A DNA stretch of 64,000 nucleotides from Streptomyces cinnamoneus (GTDB taxonomy: Bacteria > Actinomycetota > Actinomycetes > Streptomycetales > Streptomycetaceae): NCBI RefSeq assembly GCF_002939475.1, contig NZ_PKFQ01000001.1:930001-994000 (forward strand), in the 5' to 3' direction. A model generated the notes under the pieces. That model had not been told where the DNA came from. It did not search any database and saw only the letters and a list, made by a program, of their open reading frames with translations. Below are positions 42,435 to 51,421 of the stretch, piece after piece. Within the stretch, counting starts at the first letter, position 1. Each line of letters begins with the position of its first letter. Position numbers and translations under genes: made by a program.

Positions 42435-45400
42435 ATGACCATCACTGGAGCACCACAGCGGCTGATCCCACGGTGGGTACCGCCGTCCAGTGCCCGGACC
42501 GGACTCGCCGGACTGTCCCTGCCGGTCCCGCGCCGGCTGGCCGCGCGCGTCAGACTGCTCGCCCGGCGCTCCGGCACCGGCTGGGAGGCCGCGGCGGTCG
42601 CCGCGCACACCGCTGTCCTGTCGGCTCTCGGCGGTGAGCGCGCCGTGCTGACCGGATACCTGCCGCACGCCACCGGCCACGACTCCCCCGCCGAGGTGCG
42701 CCCGTGCGCCCTGGCCCTGGACGACGAGACGTGGCGCGAGCTGCTGGCCGCCTCCGGACGGGCCGTCGGCCGGAGCGCCGACGGCGCCTTCGAGACCGTC
42801 CTCGACCTGAGCGGGCCGGACGGCCCGGCCGACGCCCCTCCCGCGGTGCCGCACCCGGACACCGTGCTGTCCACCGCGCTGCGGTACGGCCCCGAGGGCC
42901 CGCTGATCGTGCTGCGCTACCGCACCGACGTGCTCGACGCCGAGGCCGCCGGCCGCATCGCCGGCTACTACCTCACGGCGCTGGAGCGGATGACGGCCGC
43001 GCCCGACAGCGGCTGCCGCGACCGGGGGCTGTTGTCCGAGGCCGAGGAACACCTCCAGATCCACGGAATGTCGGGCCCCGCAAGGGAGTTGCCCGACCGC
43101 CGGTTCCACGAGCTGTTCGAGGAGCAGGCGGCCGCCCGGCCCGACGACGTCGCCGCCGTGCACGCCGGCACGAGCTGGACCTACGCGGAGCTCAACGCAC
43201 GCGCCAACCGGATCGCCCACGCGCTGCTCGCCAGGGACCTGGGCCCCGAGGCGGTGGTGGCCGTGGTCACCGAACGCCACCTCGACTGGCAGGCCGCGGT
43301 CATCGGCGTCTTCAAGGCCGGTGCCGCCTACCTGCCCATCGAGCCCCACGCGCCGGCCGACCGGATGGCCCGCACGCTGGAACGCAGCGGCTGCCGCCTC
43401 GTGCTCACCGAGGACGGCGGCCCCGGACACGTGCGGCAGGCCGCTCCGCGGGGTCTGGAGCTGCTCACCGTCGCCGCCGCGTACGACGAGGGCCACCCCG
43501 CCCACAACCCCGGTGTGGCCGTCTCGGCCGACCAACTCGCCTATCTGTACTTCACGTCGGGCTCGACGGGAGAGCCCAAGGGCGCGATGTGCGAGCACGC
43601 CGGGTTCGTCAACCACCTCTACGCCAAGATCGACGACCTGGGCGTCACCGAGGGCCAGGTCGTCGCCCAGACCGCCCCGCAGTCCTTCGACATCTCCCTG
43701 TGGCAGCTCGTCGCGGCCCTCGTGGTGGGCGGCCGCACGCTGATCGTCGAGCAGGAGGCCGTCCTCGACGTCGACCGCTTCCTGGACACCGTCGAACAGG
43801 GCGGGGTCTCGGTGCTCCAGGTGGTCCCGTCCTACCTGGAGGTGCTGCTCTCCCGGCTGGAGGACGGCCCGGACCGGCTGTCGGGGCTGCGCTGCGTGTC
43901 GGTCACCGGCGAGGCGTTGAAGAAGGAGCTGACCGTACGGTGGTTCGCCCGCTTCCCGCACATCGCCCTGGTCAACGCCTACGGGCTCACCGAGACGTCC
44001 GACGACACCAACCACGCGGTGCTGACCGCGGTGCCCGAGCGGGACTCCGTCCCCCTGGGCCCTCCGGTCGGCAACGTCACGGTCTACGTCGTCGACGAGA
44101 ACCTGCGGCCGGTGCCGCTGGGCGCGCCCGGTGAGATCGTCTTCTCCGGCGTGTGCGTGGGGCGCGGCTACGTCAACGACCCCGACCGCACCGCCCTGGC
44201 CTTCGGTGCGGACCCGCACCGGCCCGGCCGGCGGCTCTACCGGTCGGGCGACTTCGGGCGCTGGCTGCCCGACGGGTCGCTGGAGTTCCTCGGGCGCCGG
44301 GACGCCCAGGTCAAGATCCGGGGCTTCCGGATCGAGATCGGCGAGATCGAGAACCAGCTGCTGCGTCTCCCCGGCGTGCGCGACGGCGCCGTCGTGGTGG
44401 TGGAGAGCCCCGACGAGGGCCGCCACCTGATGGCCTTCCAGTCCGGCTCCTCTCTGTCCGAGGAGGCCCTCCGTGAGGGACTGACGCAGGCGCTCCCCTC
44501 CTATATGGTGCCGCGCACGGTCGAGCGCCTGGACGCCCTGCCGCTGACGCCCAACGGCAAGACCGACAAGCGCGCCCTCACCGTCCTGGCGGGCGAACTC
44601 GCCGTCCGTGGCGGGAGCGAGGCGCAGGAGCGGCCGCGGACCGGCGCCGAGCGGCTGCTGGCCGAGGCGTGGGCGGCCGAACTGAAGCTGCCCGTCGAGC
44701 GGATCGGTCGCGACGACGACTTCTTCGCCCTCGGCGGTACGTCGCTCTCGGCCGTGCGGCTCATCGTGCGGATGGAGCGTGCCTTCACCCTGCGCGACGT
44801 GCACGAGCACCCGACGCTCGCCCGGCTCGCCGGGCTCCTGGCCCCGTCGGACGGCGAGGACGCCCCGGCCGCCGACACCGCGAACCGAGACCGAGGAAGT
44901 GGTCGCCCCATGCCGACGACGTCGCAGCCCGCCCCCTCCCCCGCCGGCCAGGGCGATCCGTTCGAGGTCGTGCGGACCGAGGGCCGGCCGGCCGTGCTGA
45001 GCCTCGACGGCCCCGCCCCGGCCGACCCCGCCGCCTGGGTCGCCGAGCACCGCGAGCGGCTGTGCGCCGCCGTGGCCGAGCACGGGGCGCTGCTGGTGCG
45101 GGGCCTGGGGCTGCGCGACCCGGAGACCGTGGGACGGGTGGGCCGCGAGCTGCTCCACGAGGTGGTCGTCGAGCGGGAGGGCTTCGCCCCGCGGCAGCCG
45201 CTGGCGGACGGGGTCTACTCGTCGTCGGAGTGGCCCGCCGACCAGCCGATGTGCATGCACCACGAACTGAGCTACGCCCGCGAGGTCCCGGGCACCGTGC
45301 TGTTCGCCTGTCTGACCGCCCCCGCCTCGGGCGGCGTCACGGGCGTCGCCGACTCGCAGGACGTCCTGCGGGACCTGCCCGCCGGACTGGTCGAGCGCTT

Positions 45401-45920
45401 CGAGGCCGAAGGCTGGCTGCTGGACCGCAACTACACCGAGACGATCGGGGGCGGCCTCGCGACGGCCTTCGGCACCGGTGACCGGGCGGCCGTCGAGGCG
45501 TACTGCGCGGCCCGGGGCATCGAGACGACGTGGCGGGGCGACGGCGACCTGCGCACCCGCCAGCGTGCCGCCGCCGTCCTGCGCCATCCCGTGACCGGGC
45601 GCCGGGGCTGGTTCAACCAGATCGCGTTCCTCAACGAGTGGACGCTCGACCCGGTGGTGCGGGAGTACCTGAAGTTCGAGTTCGGTGAGGACGGGCTGCC
45701 GTTCAACACCGCGTACGGCGACGGCACCGCCCTGGACGAGGACACGGTGCTGGCCATCGGCGCGGTCTACGACAAGCACACGCTCCGCGAGCCCTGGCGG
45801 GCCGGGGACCTGATGATCGTCGACAACCTGCGGATGGCGCACAGCCGTGAGCCGTACGAGGGGGCCCGCGAGATCGCGGTCGTCCTCGGCGACCCGGTCA
45901 CGGTCCCGGCCCTGTCCTGA
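42435..45920 (+). CDS. free-standing adenylation-thiolation protein fused to a TauD/SyrP-like hydroxylase
   Basis: A 1,161-residue fusion. Residues ~1-200 resemble the C-terminal half of a condensation domain; ~205-700 is an adenylation domain (FTSGSTGEPKG ~374-384, pocket DIWQSTADDK); ~730-810 is a carrier domain (LGGTSLS, Ser ~770); ~850-1161 is an Fe(II)/2-oxoglutarate oxygenase with MHHELSY (H941-x-E943) and a distal His in NLRMAHSRE (H1136). It should load one amino acid onto its own carrier and hydroxylate it while tethered. The two Asp residues at pocket positions 330/331 hint at a positively charged substrate, but I cannot assign it. AGGAGAG precedes ATG 42435. It heads an operon with the Dap genes, and may feed module 4, which lacks its own A domain, or the starter C1. 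Confidence 0.9.
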   Translation: MTITGAPQRLIPRWVPPSSARTGLAGLSLPVPRRLAARVRLLARRSGTGWEAAAVAAHTAVLSALGGERAVLTGYLPHATGHDSPAEVRPCALALDDETWRELLAASGRAVGRSADGAFETVLDLSGPDGPADAPPAVPHPDTVLSTALRYGPEGPLIVLRYRTDVLDAEAAGRIAGYYLTALERMTAAPDSGCRDRGLLSEAEEHLQIHGMSGPARELPDRRFHELFEEQAAARPDDVAAVHAGTSWTYAELNARANRIAHALLARDLGPEAVVAVVTERHLDWQAAVIGVFKAGAAYLPIEPHAPADRMARTLERSGCRLVLTEDGGPGHVRQAAPRGLELLTVAAAYDEGHPAHNPGVAVSADQLAYLYFTSGSTGEPKGAMCEHAGFVNHLYAKIDDLGVTEGQVVAQTAPQSFDISLWQLVAALVVGGRTLIVEQEAVLDVDRFLDTVEQGGVSVLQVVPSYLEVLLSRLEDGPDRLSGLRCVSVTGEALKKELTVRWFARFPHIALVNAYGLTETSDDTNHAVLTAVPERDSVPLGPPVGNVTVYVVDENLRPVPLGAPGEIVFSGVCVGRGYVNDPDRTALAFGADPHRPGRRLYRSGDFGRWLPDGSLEFLGRRDAQVKIRGFRIEIGEIENQLLRLPGVRDGAVVVVESPDEGRHLMAFQSGSSLSEEALREGLTQALPSYMVPRTVERLDALPLTPNGKTDKRALTVLAGELAVRGGSEAQERPRTGAERLLAEAWAAELKLPVERIGRDDDFFALGGTSLSAVRLIVRMERAFTLRDVHEHPTLARLAGLLAPSDGEDAPAADTANRDRGSGRPMPTTSQPAPSPAGQGDPFEVVRTEGRPAVLSLDGPAPADPAAWVAEHRERLCAAVAEHGALLVRGLGLRDPETVGRVGRELLHEVVVEREGFAPRQPLADGVYSSSEWPADQPMCMHHELSYAREVPGTVLFACLTAPASGGVTGVADSQDVLRDLPAGLVERFEAEGWLLDRNYTETIGGGLATAFGTGDRAAVEAYCAARGIETTWRGDGDLRTRQRAAAVLRHPVTGRRGWFNQIAFLNEWTLDPVVREYLKFEFGEDGLPFNTAYGDGTALDEDTVLAIGAVYDKHTLREPWRAGDLMIVDNLRMAHSREPYEGAREIAVVLGDPVTVPALS

Positions 45921-45981
45921 GCGGGCCCTCCCGGCACCGCGCCACCCCCACCCCCCTTACGTCTTACGGATGGAGCCAGCC

Positions 45982-47025
45982 ATGTCCCAGCAGCCCGTCG
46001 TGCCGCCCTTCGCCGTGATCACCGGCGCCCAGGTGGCCGACGTCCTCACGGGCGGCGAGAAGCAGGTCGTGGACCTGGTCGAGAAGGTCTACCGGCTGCA
46101 CGGCCGGGGCGACTCGGTCAATCCGCCCTCGTACTTCCTGCGCTTCCCCGACCGGCCCAGCTCCCGCATCATCGCGCTGCCCGCGGCGGTGGGCGGCGAC
46201 CAGCCGACGGACGGCCTGAAGTGGATCTCCAGCTTCCCGGAGAACGTCGCCGCCGGCATCCCGCGGGCGTCGGCGGTCCTGATCCTCAACGACCACGCCA
46301 CGGGCTACCCGTTCGCCTGCCTGGAGAGCTCGATCATCAGCGCCTCGCGGACCGCCGCCTCGGCGGCGCTGGCCGCCGACCGGCTCAGCCGGGGCGCCCG
46401 ACCGCGGCGCGTCGGCTTCGTCGGCGGGGGGCTGATCGCCCGCTACATCCACCGCTACCTGGAGGCCACCGACTGGACCTTCGACGCCCTCGGCGTCCAC
46501 GACCTGTCGGACGAGCACGCCCGCGCCTTCGCCGGCTACCTCGGGAGCCGGCCCGGTGACGCGCCCGTCGTGGTGCACGACAGCGCGGAGGAGCTGATCC
46601 GGGAGAGCGACCTGGTGGTCTTCGCCACCGTGGCCGGCACCCCGCACGTCCACGACCCGGCCTGGTTCGCCCACAACCCGCTGGTGCTGAACGTCTCCCT
46701 GCGCGACCTGGCCCCCGAGGTCCTGCTGGCCTCGGCCAACATCGTGGACGACGTGGAGCACTGCCTGAAGGCCGACACCTCCCCGCACCTGACGGAACAG
46801 CTGACGGGCGACCGGGACTTCCTCGACGGCACGCTGTACGACGTCCTGGAAGGCCGGGTGGAGCTGCCCTCGGACCGGCCGGTGGTCTTCTCGCCCTTCG
46901 GCCTGGGCGTCCTCGACATCGCGCTCGGCAGGCACGTCCACGACCGGCTGCGGGAGTCGGGCCGGCTCGGCGTCGTCGAGGGCTTCTTCCACGAGCTGGA
47001 CCGCTATGGACGCACCGGTGCCTAG
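45982..47025 (+). CDS. sbnB: SbnB-like N-(2-amino-2-carboxyethyl)-L-glutamate dehydrogenase (Dap synthesis)
   Basis: 347 residues of the ornithine cyclodeaminase/mu-crystallin family. There is an NAD-binding Rossmann motif VGFVGGGLIARYI, KWISSFPEN near residue 80 and an ILNDHATGYPFACLES segment. SbnB oxidatively cleaves the SbnA product to Dap, 2-oxoglutarate and NADH; the viomycin homologue is VioK. A SbnA homologue follows after a 29-bp gap, which is the diagnostic pairing. The start is ATG 45982 with TGGAG eight bases upstream; the in-frame ATG 45970 lacks a ribosome site. A cyclodeaminase making proline is the alternative, but the SbnA neighbour argues against it. Confidence 0.88.
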   Translation: MSQQPVVPPFAVITGAQVADVLTGGEKQVVDLVEKVYRLHGRGDSVNPPSYFLRFPDRPSSRIIALPAAVGGDQPTDGLKWISSFPENVAAGIPRASAVLILNDHATGYPFACLESSIISASRTAASAALAADRLSRGARPRRVGFVGGGLIARYIHRYLEATDWTFDALGVHDLSDEHARAFAGYLGSRPGDAPVVVHDSAEELIRESDLVVFATVAGTPHVHDPAWFAHNPLVLNVSLRDLAPEVLLASANIVDDVEHCLKADTSPHLTEQLTGDRDFLDGTLYDVLEGRVELPSDRPVVFSPFGLGVLDIALGRHVHDRLRESGRLGVVEGFFHELDRYGRTGA

Positions 47026-47054
47026 TCGGCGCCCCAACGAAACACGGTGGTGAA

Positions 47055-48065
47055 GTGCCGGTCGTATCCGCTCCGTACGAGATCAACGCCGACGACGTCT
47101 TCGTGGACCTCAAGCCCGTCTTCGACGTTCCCCTCTACCTCAAGTGCGAGGGGTTCAACGCCGCCGGCTCCATCAAGGTGAAGGCCGCCCTGGAGATGGT
47201 GCTCGCCGCCGAACGCGACGGCACGCTCACGCGCGGGTCGGTGCTCGTCGAGTCGTCGTCGGGCAACCTCGGCATCGCACTCAGCATGATCGCGGCCCAT
47301 CGCGGATACGGCTTCCTGTGCGTCACCGACTCCCGCTGCAACCGGGCGAGCCGCCGCCTGATGGAGTCGTTCGGCGCCCGGGTGCACGTCGTCACGCACC
47401 CCGACGAGGAGCGGGGGCTGCTGGGGGCACGCATCGACTACGTCCGCCGGCTGTGTGAGGAGGACCCGCGGTACGTCTGGCTCAACCAGTACGCCAATCC
47501 GAACAACTGGCTGGCGCACTACAAGAGCACGGCTCCGGCGGTCGCGGCCCAGTTCCCCGGCCTGGACGTGCTGTTCGTGGGGGCCGGCACCAGCGGCACC
47601 CTGATGGGGTGCGCCCGCTACTTCCGGGAGCGGGAGAGGCCCGTGACGATCGTCGCCGTGGACAGCGTGGGGTCGGTGTCGTTCGGCGGCCCGGCGCTGC
47701 CCCGGATGATCCCGGGGCTGGGCGCGGGCGTCCGGCCGCAGTTGCTGGACCGGAGCCTGGTGGACGACGTCGTGATGGTGCCCGAGCGGGACACCCTCAA
47801 CAGCTGCCACGCCATGGCCCGGCGGGGTTTCCTCTTCGGAGGTTCGACGGGAACGGTCGTCAGCGGCGCGCTGCGCTGGCTCGCCGGGCGGCCCGGCGGC
47901 GAGCGGCTCACCGCCGTGGCGCTCTCCCCCGACCAGGGCGAACGCTACCTCGACTCGGTCTACGACCCCGAGTGGGTGGAGCGCCACTTCGGGCCGCCCC
48001 GGAGCTGGGGCGGGCCGCCGGCGGAGCCCCGCGCGGCGGACGAGCCCGTCGCCTCCGACCGCTGA
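47055..48065 (+). CDS. sbnA: SbnA-like N-(2-amino-2-carboxyethyl)-L-glutamate synthase (Dap synthesis)
   Basis: 336 residues, fold-type II PLP enzyme. The PLP lysine is in AAGSIKVKA; the phosphate loop is SSSGNLG; YVWLNQYANPNNW and GAGTSGTLMG follow, and GSTGTV lies near the C terminus. It is paired with SbnB and should condense O-phosphoserine with glutamate. GTG 47055 is the start, with GGTGG shortly upstream. It shares the WxNQYANP motif and overall layout with the paralogue at 2,205-3,308. It is the last gene of the plus-strand operon and marks the probable right edge of the cluster; a strong bidirectional terminator follows. Confidence 0.9.
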   Translation: MPVVSAPYEINADDVFVDLKPVFDVPLYLKCEGFNAAGSIKVKAALEMVLAAERDGTLTRGSVLVESSSGNLGIALSMIAAHRGYGFLCVTDSRCNRASRRLMESFGARVHVVTHPDEERGLLGARIDYVRRLCEEDPRYVWLNQYANPNNWLAHYKSTAPAVAAQFPGLDVLFVGAGTSGTLMGCARYFRERERPVTIVAVDSVGSVSFGGPALPRMIPGLGAGVRPQLLDRSLVDDVVMVPERDTLNSCHAMARRGFLFGGSTGTVVSGALRWLAGRPGGERLTAVALSPDQGERYLDSVYDPEWVERHFGPPRSWGGPPAEPRAADEPVASDR

Positions 48066-48106
48066 GACCCGCGGCGTCCGGCGTGCCGCCGGGCGCCGCG
48101 GGTCTC
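48064..48106. terminator. bidirectional terminator at the right edge of the NRPS cluster
   Basis: GAGACCCGCGGCG (48064-48076) pairs perfectly with CGCCGCGGGTCTC (48094-48106). The stem starts at the SbnA stop and overlaps the stop codon of the converging NUDIX gene, so it can serve both. Confidence 0.8.
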
Positions 48107-48584
48107 ACCTCTGCCCGATGCCCTCGAACCAGGTGGGTCCGCCCGCTGCCGCCTGCTTGACGCGCGTGACGGCGAAGTCCTCCATGGGCGGCAGCGCGTC
48201 GGCGTCGAACCAGCCCACCTCCAGCGACTCGTCGTCGTTGACCTTCGCCTCGCCGCCCACGGCGCGGCACAGGAAGCAGATGTCCATGAACTGGCAGACG
48301 TCGCCGTTGGGGTAGGTGATCGGCTTCAGGGCCTCCACCAGCAGGACCTTCTCCGGCACGCAGTGGACGGCGGTCTCCTCGTGGACCTCGCGCACGATCG
48401 CGGCGGCGGGCTGTTCCCCGGGCTCGGGGATGCCGCCGATGATCGACCACTGACCGGTGTCGGCGCGACGGCCGAGCAGCACGCGGCCCTCGTCGTCGAG
48501 GACGATCGCGCTCACACCCGGCGTCCACAGCAGCTGGTGGCCGGCGAAGGCGCGGAGGTCTCGGATGTAATCGGGGATCGGCAT
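48105..48584 (-). CDS. NUDIX hydrolase
   Basis: 159 residues with a complete NUDIX box, GGIPEPGEQPAAAIVREVHE followed by ET, in the G-x5-E-x7-RE-x2-EE pattern at about residues 49-71. It hydrolyses a nucleoside-diphosphate-linked substrate that cannot be specified from sequence. It converges on the SbnA gene and shares its terminator. It is probably a chromosomal gene outside the peptide cluster. Confidence 0.9.
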   Translation of the reverse strand: MPIPDYIRDLRAFAGHQLLWTPGVSAIVLDDEGRVLLGRRADTGQWSIIGGIPEPGEQPAAAIVREVHEETAVHCVPEKVLLVEALKPITYPNGDVCQFMDICFLCRAVGGEAKVNDDESLEVGWFDADALPPMEDFAVTRVKQAAAGGPTWFEGIGQR

Positions 48585-48645
48585 GCGCAGAGCCTAATGG
48601 GGCCGGCGGGTGGGTCCGGACGGGCGGGGGCGGCGAAAGGCGTGG

Positions 48646-49242
48646 TCAGGCGGATGCCGGGCGGCCGGCGCCGAGCCGGCGCAGCCGGTCGCGGATGACG
48701 CGGACGGCGGCTTCGGCGTCGTCGACGGTCACGGTGAACGTGCGGCCGTCGCCCAGCCGGACCACGAACCCCTCGCCACGCCGCACCACCACGGCCGTGC
48801 CCTGCTCCGGGCGCCAGCGGTAGCCCCAGCCGCCCCACTGGCGCGGGGTGACCCGGGGGGCGAAGTCGGCGCCGACGACGTGGTCGAGGGGGATGCGGGT
48901 GCGGGGGACGCCGATGTGGCCGCAGCGCACTTCGAGGCTGTCCTTGTCGACCCGTACGGCCACGTGGACGAAGGCGACGGTGCCGTAGAGCATCAGCAGC
49001 CCGGCGGCCACGCATCCCACGACCGCCATCACCAGGGGGGCCAGCCCCGAGGTCCACGCGCTGTCGACGGCCAGCTCGACGCCGAGTGCGACGCAGGCGG
49101 CGCCCGCGGCGGCCAGCAGCCACTGCACGCGATTGGTCGCGCGGCCCGTCCAGAGGGCGGGCAGGGCCGCCCCCCGCGGGTCGTCGTCCTCGTGGTCCTG
49201 TGGGCCCTCGTGGTCGTGCGGGCCCTGGGAGTGGTCCCTCAT
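48646..49242 (-). CDS. membrane protein with PH-like domain
   Basis: About 198 residues from ATG 49242 (MRDHSQGPHDHEG). A His/Asp-rich hydrophilic N terminus is followed by two transmembrane segments (WLLAAAGAACVALGVELAV and a second beginning near LVMAVVGCVAAGLLML) and a C-terminal PH-like beta domain with VRCGHIGVPRTRIPLDHV. This matches actinobacterial two-helix PH-domain proteins of unknown function. The C-terminal domain is probably cytosolic. Confidence 0.75.
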   Translation of the reverse strand: MRDHSQGPHDHEGPQDHEDDDPRGAALPALWTGRATNRVQWLLAAAGAACVALGVELAVDSAWTSGLAPLVMAVVGCVAAGLLMLYGTVAFVHVAVRVDKDSLEVRCGHIGVPRTRIPLDHVVGADFAPRVTPRQWGGWGYRWRPEQGTAVVVRRGEGFVVRLGDGRTFTVTVDDAEAAVRVIRDRLRRLGAGRPASA

Positions 49243-49311
49243 ACCGGGCAGCCTACCCACGTTCCGGCGCCCTGGCAGGTGTGCTGCGCCGAGCGGCCCG
49301 AACGCGGCGCG

Positions 49312-50100
49312 TCAGAGGCGCACGGGGCTGGCGGCGGGGAGCGAGCGGCCCTCCGGGTAGCTCAGCGAGGCCGGCTCCAGCTCCGCCTCCCGGCCCTTGA
49401 ACAGCACGGTGAGGCCGCCCGTCGGCGCGGCGTCCGGGGCGGGCGCGGCACCGATGCGGCGCAGGGCCTGGGCGACGACGGCCTTGGCGGAGCCGTACAG
49501 CTTGACGGGCGGCTGCGCGGGGTCCTGCACGGCGGCGCGGATCCGTTCGGCGACGAGCTCGTAGTGGGTGCAGCCCAGCACGACGCCGCGGACGTTCCGG
49601 GGCGTCCGGGCTGCGGCCGCCTCGACGGCCGCCGCGACGGCGTCGGTGTCCGCGCGCTGCACGGCGTCGGCCAGCCCCGGGCAGGGCACCTCGGTGACGT
49701 CGACGCCGGTGGCGAACTCGCGGATGAGGCCTCGCTGGTAGGGGCTGCCGGTGGTGGCGGGCGTGGCCCAGATGGCGAAGGGGCCCCCGTCAGCCGCTGC
49801 GGGCTTGATCGCCGGGACGGTGCCGATGACCGGAAGTCCGGGTTCCAGCTCGGCCCGTATGGCGGCCAGCGCGTACACCGAGGCGGTGTTGCAGGCGATG
49901 ATCAGCGCGTCGGGGCGGTGCTCCGCGGCGGCGCGGGCGCAGGCCAGGGCGTGCTCGATGACGTCCTCGGGCGTCCGGGGCCCCCAGGGCATGCTCTCGG
50001 GGTCGGAGGAGAGGACGAGATCGGCGTCGGGCCGCAGCTGGTGCACGACGGCGGCCGCCGCCAGTAGTCCGTTGCCGGAGTCCATGAGCGCGATCTTCAT
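49312..50100 (-). CDS. glutamate/aspartate racemase family protein
   Basis: 262 residues of the cofactor-independent Asp/Glu racemase family. DSGNGLL is at the N terminus, the first catalytic cysteine is in IIACNTAS and the second in VLGCTHYEL. Conserved sites suggest an active racemase, probably glutamate racemase for cell-wall D-Glu or a secondary paralogue. It starts at ATG 50100 and diverges from the hpnB-like gene. It lies outside the apparent cluster boundary, so a role in supplying D-amino acids to the NRPS is unlikely: the megasynthase has its own epimerising domains. Confidence 0.85.
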   Translation of the reverse strand: MKIALMDSGNGLLAAAAVVHQLRPDADLVLSSDPESMPWGPRTPEDVIEHALACARAAAEHRPDALIIACNTASVYALAAIRAELEPGLPVIGTVPAIKPAAADGGPFAIWATPATTGSPYQRGLIREFATGVDVTEVPCPGLADAVQRADTDAVAAAVEAAAARTPRNVRGVVLGCTHYELVAERIRAAVQDPAQPPVKLYGSAKAVVAQALRRIGAAPAPDAAPTGGLTVLFKGREAELEPASLSYPEGRSLPAASPVRL

Positions 50101-50238
50101 CCCGTCACTTTAATCGATCCGGTCCTCCGCCCGGCCGCCGTCCGTGTCGCGACGGCTCTCGCCCGGTGACGGATCGGTCCCTTCCGCATGGCCGTGTTTC
50201 CCCGCGCGGCCGGGCCCGGGTGCGGCAGACTGCGGCGG

Positions 50239-51408
50239 GTGAGCGCGCTGACGTGGATCACGGTGGGTTCCCTGGCCGCGTGGGGCTGGCTGCTGCTGGG
50301 GCAGGGCTTCTTCTGGCGTACGGACGTGCGGCTGCCGGACCGCACGCCCCCGGCGGACTGGCCGGCGGTGGCGATCGTGGTGCCCGCCCGGGACGAGGCG
50401 GGGGTGCTGCCGTCGAGCCTGCCGTCGCTGCTGGCCCAGGACTATCCGGGGCGGGCGGAGGTCTTCCTCGTCGACGACGGGAGCTCGGACGGCACGAGCG
50501 AGCTGGCCCGGGCGCTGGCGGCCCGGCACGGTGGCCTGCCGCTGACCGTGGACTCGCCCGGGGAGCCCGGGCCCGGCTGGACCGGAAAGCTGTGGGCGGT
50601 GCGGCACGGCATGGCGCTGGCGCGGGCCCGGACGGACGCCGAGTACCTCCTGCTGACGGACGCGGACATCGCGCACGCCCCGGACAGCCTGCGGGAGCTC
50701 GTCGCGGCGGCCCGCTCGAACGGGCTGGACCTGGTCTCGCAGATGGCGCGGCTGCGGGTGGCCTCCTTCTGGGAGCGGCTGGTCGTCCCGGCGTTCGTGT
50801 ACTTCTTCGCCCAGCTGTACCCCTTCCGCCGGGTCGGCCGGCCGGGCGCGCGGACGGCGGCCGCCGCCGGTGGGTGCGTCCTGCTGCGGCGCGAGGCGGC
50901 GGAGCGGGCCGGGGTGCCGGAGCGCATCCGGCAGGCGGTGATCGACGACGTGGCGCTGGCGCGGGCCGTCCAGCGGTCCGGCGGCCGGATCTGGCTGGGG
51001 CTGGCGGACCGGGTGGAGAGCGTGCGGCCGTATCCCGGCCTGGCCTCGTTGTGGCGGATGGTCTCGCGCAGCGCCTACGCGCAGCTGCTGCACAGTCCGC
51101 TGCTGCTGGCCGGGACGGTGGCCGGGCTGACGGTGGTGTACCTGGTGCCTCCGGTGGCGGTGGTGGCAGGTGCTCTGGGCGGGGCTGAAGGGGCGCTCGT
51201 GGCCGGAGCGGCGGCGTGGGCGGTGATGGCCGGCACGTTCGCGCCGATGCTGCGCTACTACCGCCTGCCGGTGTGGTGGGCGCCGCTGCTGCCGGTCACC
51301 GCGCTGCTGTACCTGCTGATGACGGTGGACTCCGCGGTGCAGCACCACCGGGGCCGGGGGGCGGCCTGGAAGGGGCGGACGTACACCCGTCCCGAGGCCG
51401 CGCCCTGA
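50239..51408 (+). CDS. hpnB: hopanoid-associated glycosyltransferase HpnB-like (GT2)
   Basis: 389 residues from GTG 50239. An N-terminal membrane segment is followed by a GT-A domain with VVPARDEAGVLPSSL, LVDDGSSDGT, PGPGWTGKLWAVRHG and the TDADIAHAPDSL site, then C-terminal hydrophobic helices. The GWTGK and DADIAH motifs and overall layout are those of HpnB, found in hopanoid loci. No other hopanoid gene lies in the window. A longer frame to 50188 exists, but GTG 50239 gives the family-typical N terminus. It converges on the TerD-family gene with a 13-bp gap. Confidence 0.82.
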   Translation: MSALTWITVGSLAAWGWLLLGQGFFWRTDVRLPDRTPPADWPAVAIVVPARDEAGVLPSSLPSLLAQDYPGRAEVFLVDDGSSDGTSELARALAARHGGLPLTVDSPGEPGPGWTGKLWAVRHGMALARARTDAEYLLLTDADIAHAPDSLRELVAAARSNGLDLVSQMARLRVASFWERLVVPAFVYFFAQLYPFRRVGRPGARTAAAAGGCVLLRREAAERAGVPERIRQAVIDDVALARAVQRSGGRIWLGLADRVESVRPYPGLASLWRMVSRSAYAQLLHSPLLLAGTVAGLTVVYLVPPVAVVAGALGGAEGALVAGAAAWAVMAGTFAPMLRYYRLPVWWAPLLPVTALLYLLMTVDSAVQHHRGRGAAWKGRTYTRPEAAP

Positions 51409-51421
51409 GCGGACCGCCGGG

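Noticed and set aside
49312..50100. Racemase as supplier of D-amino acids for the NRPS
   Set aside because: It lies beyond a bidirectional terminator and unrelated genes, and the NRPS already has dual epimerising condensation domains.
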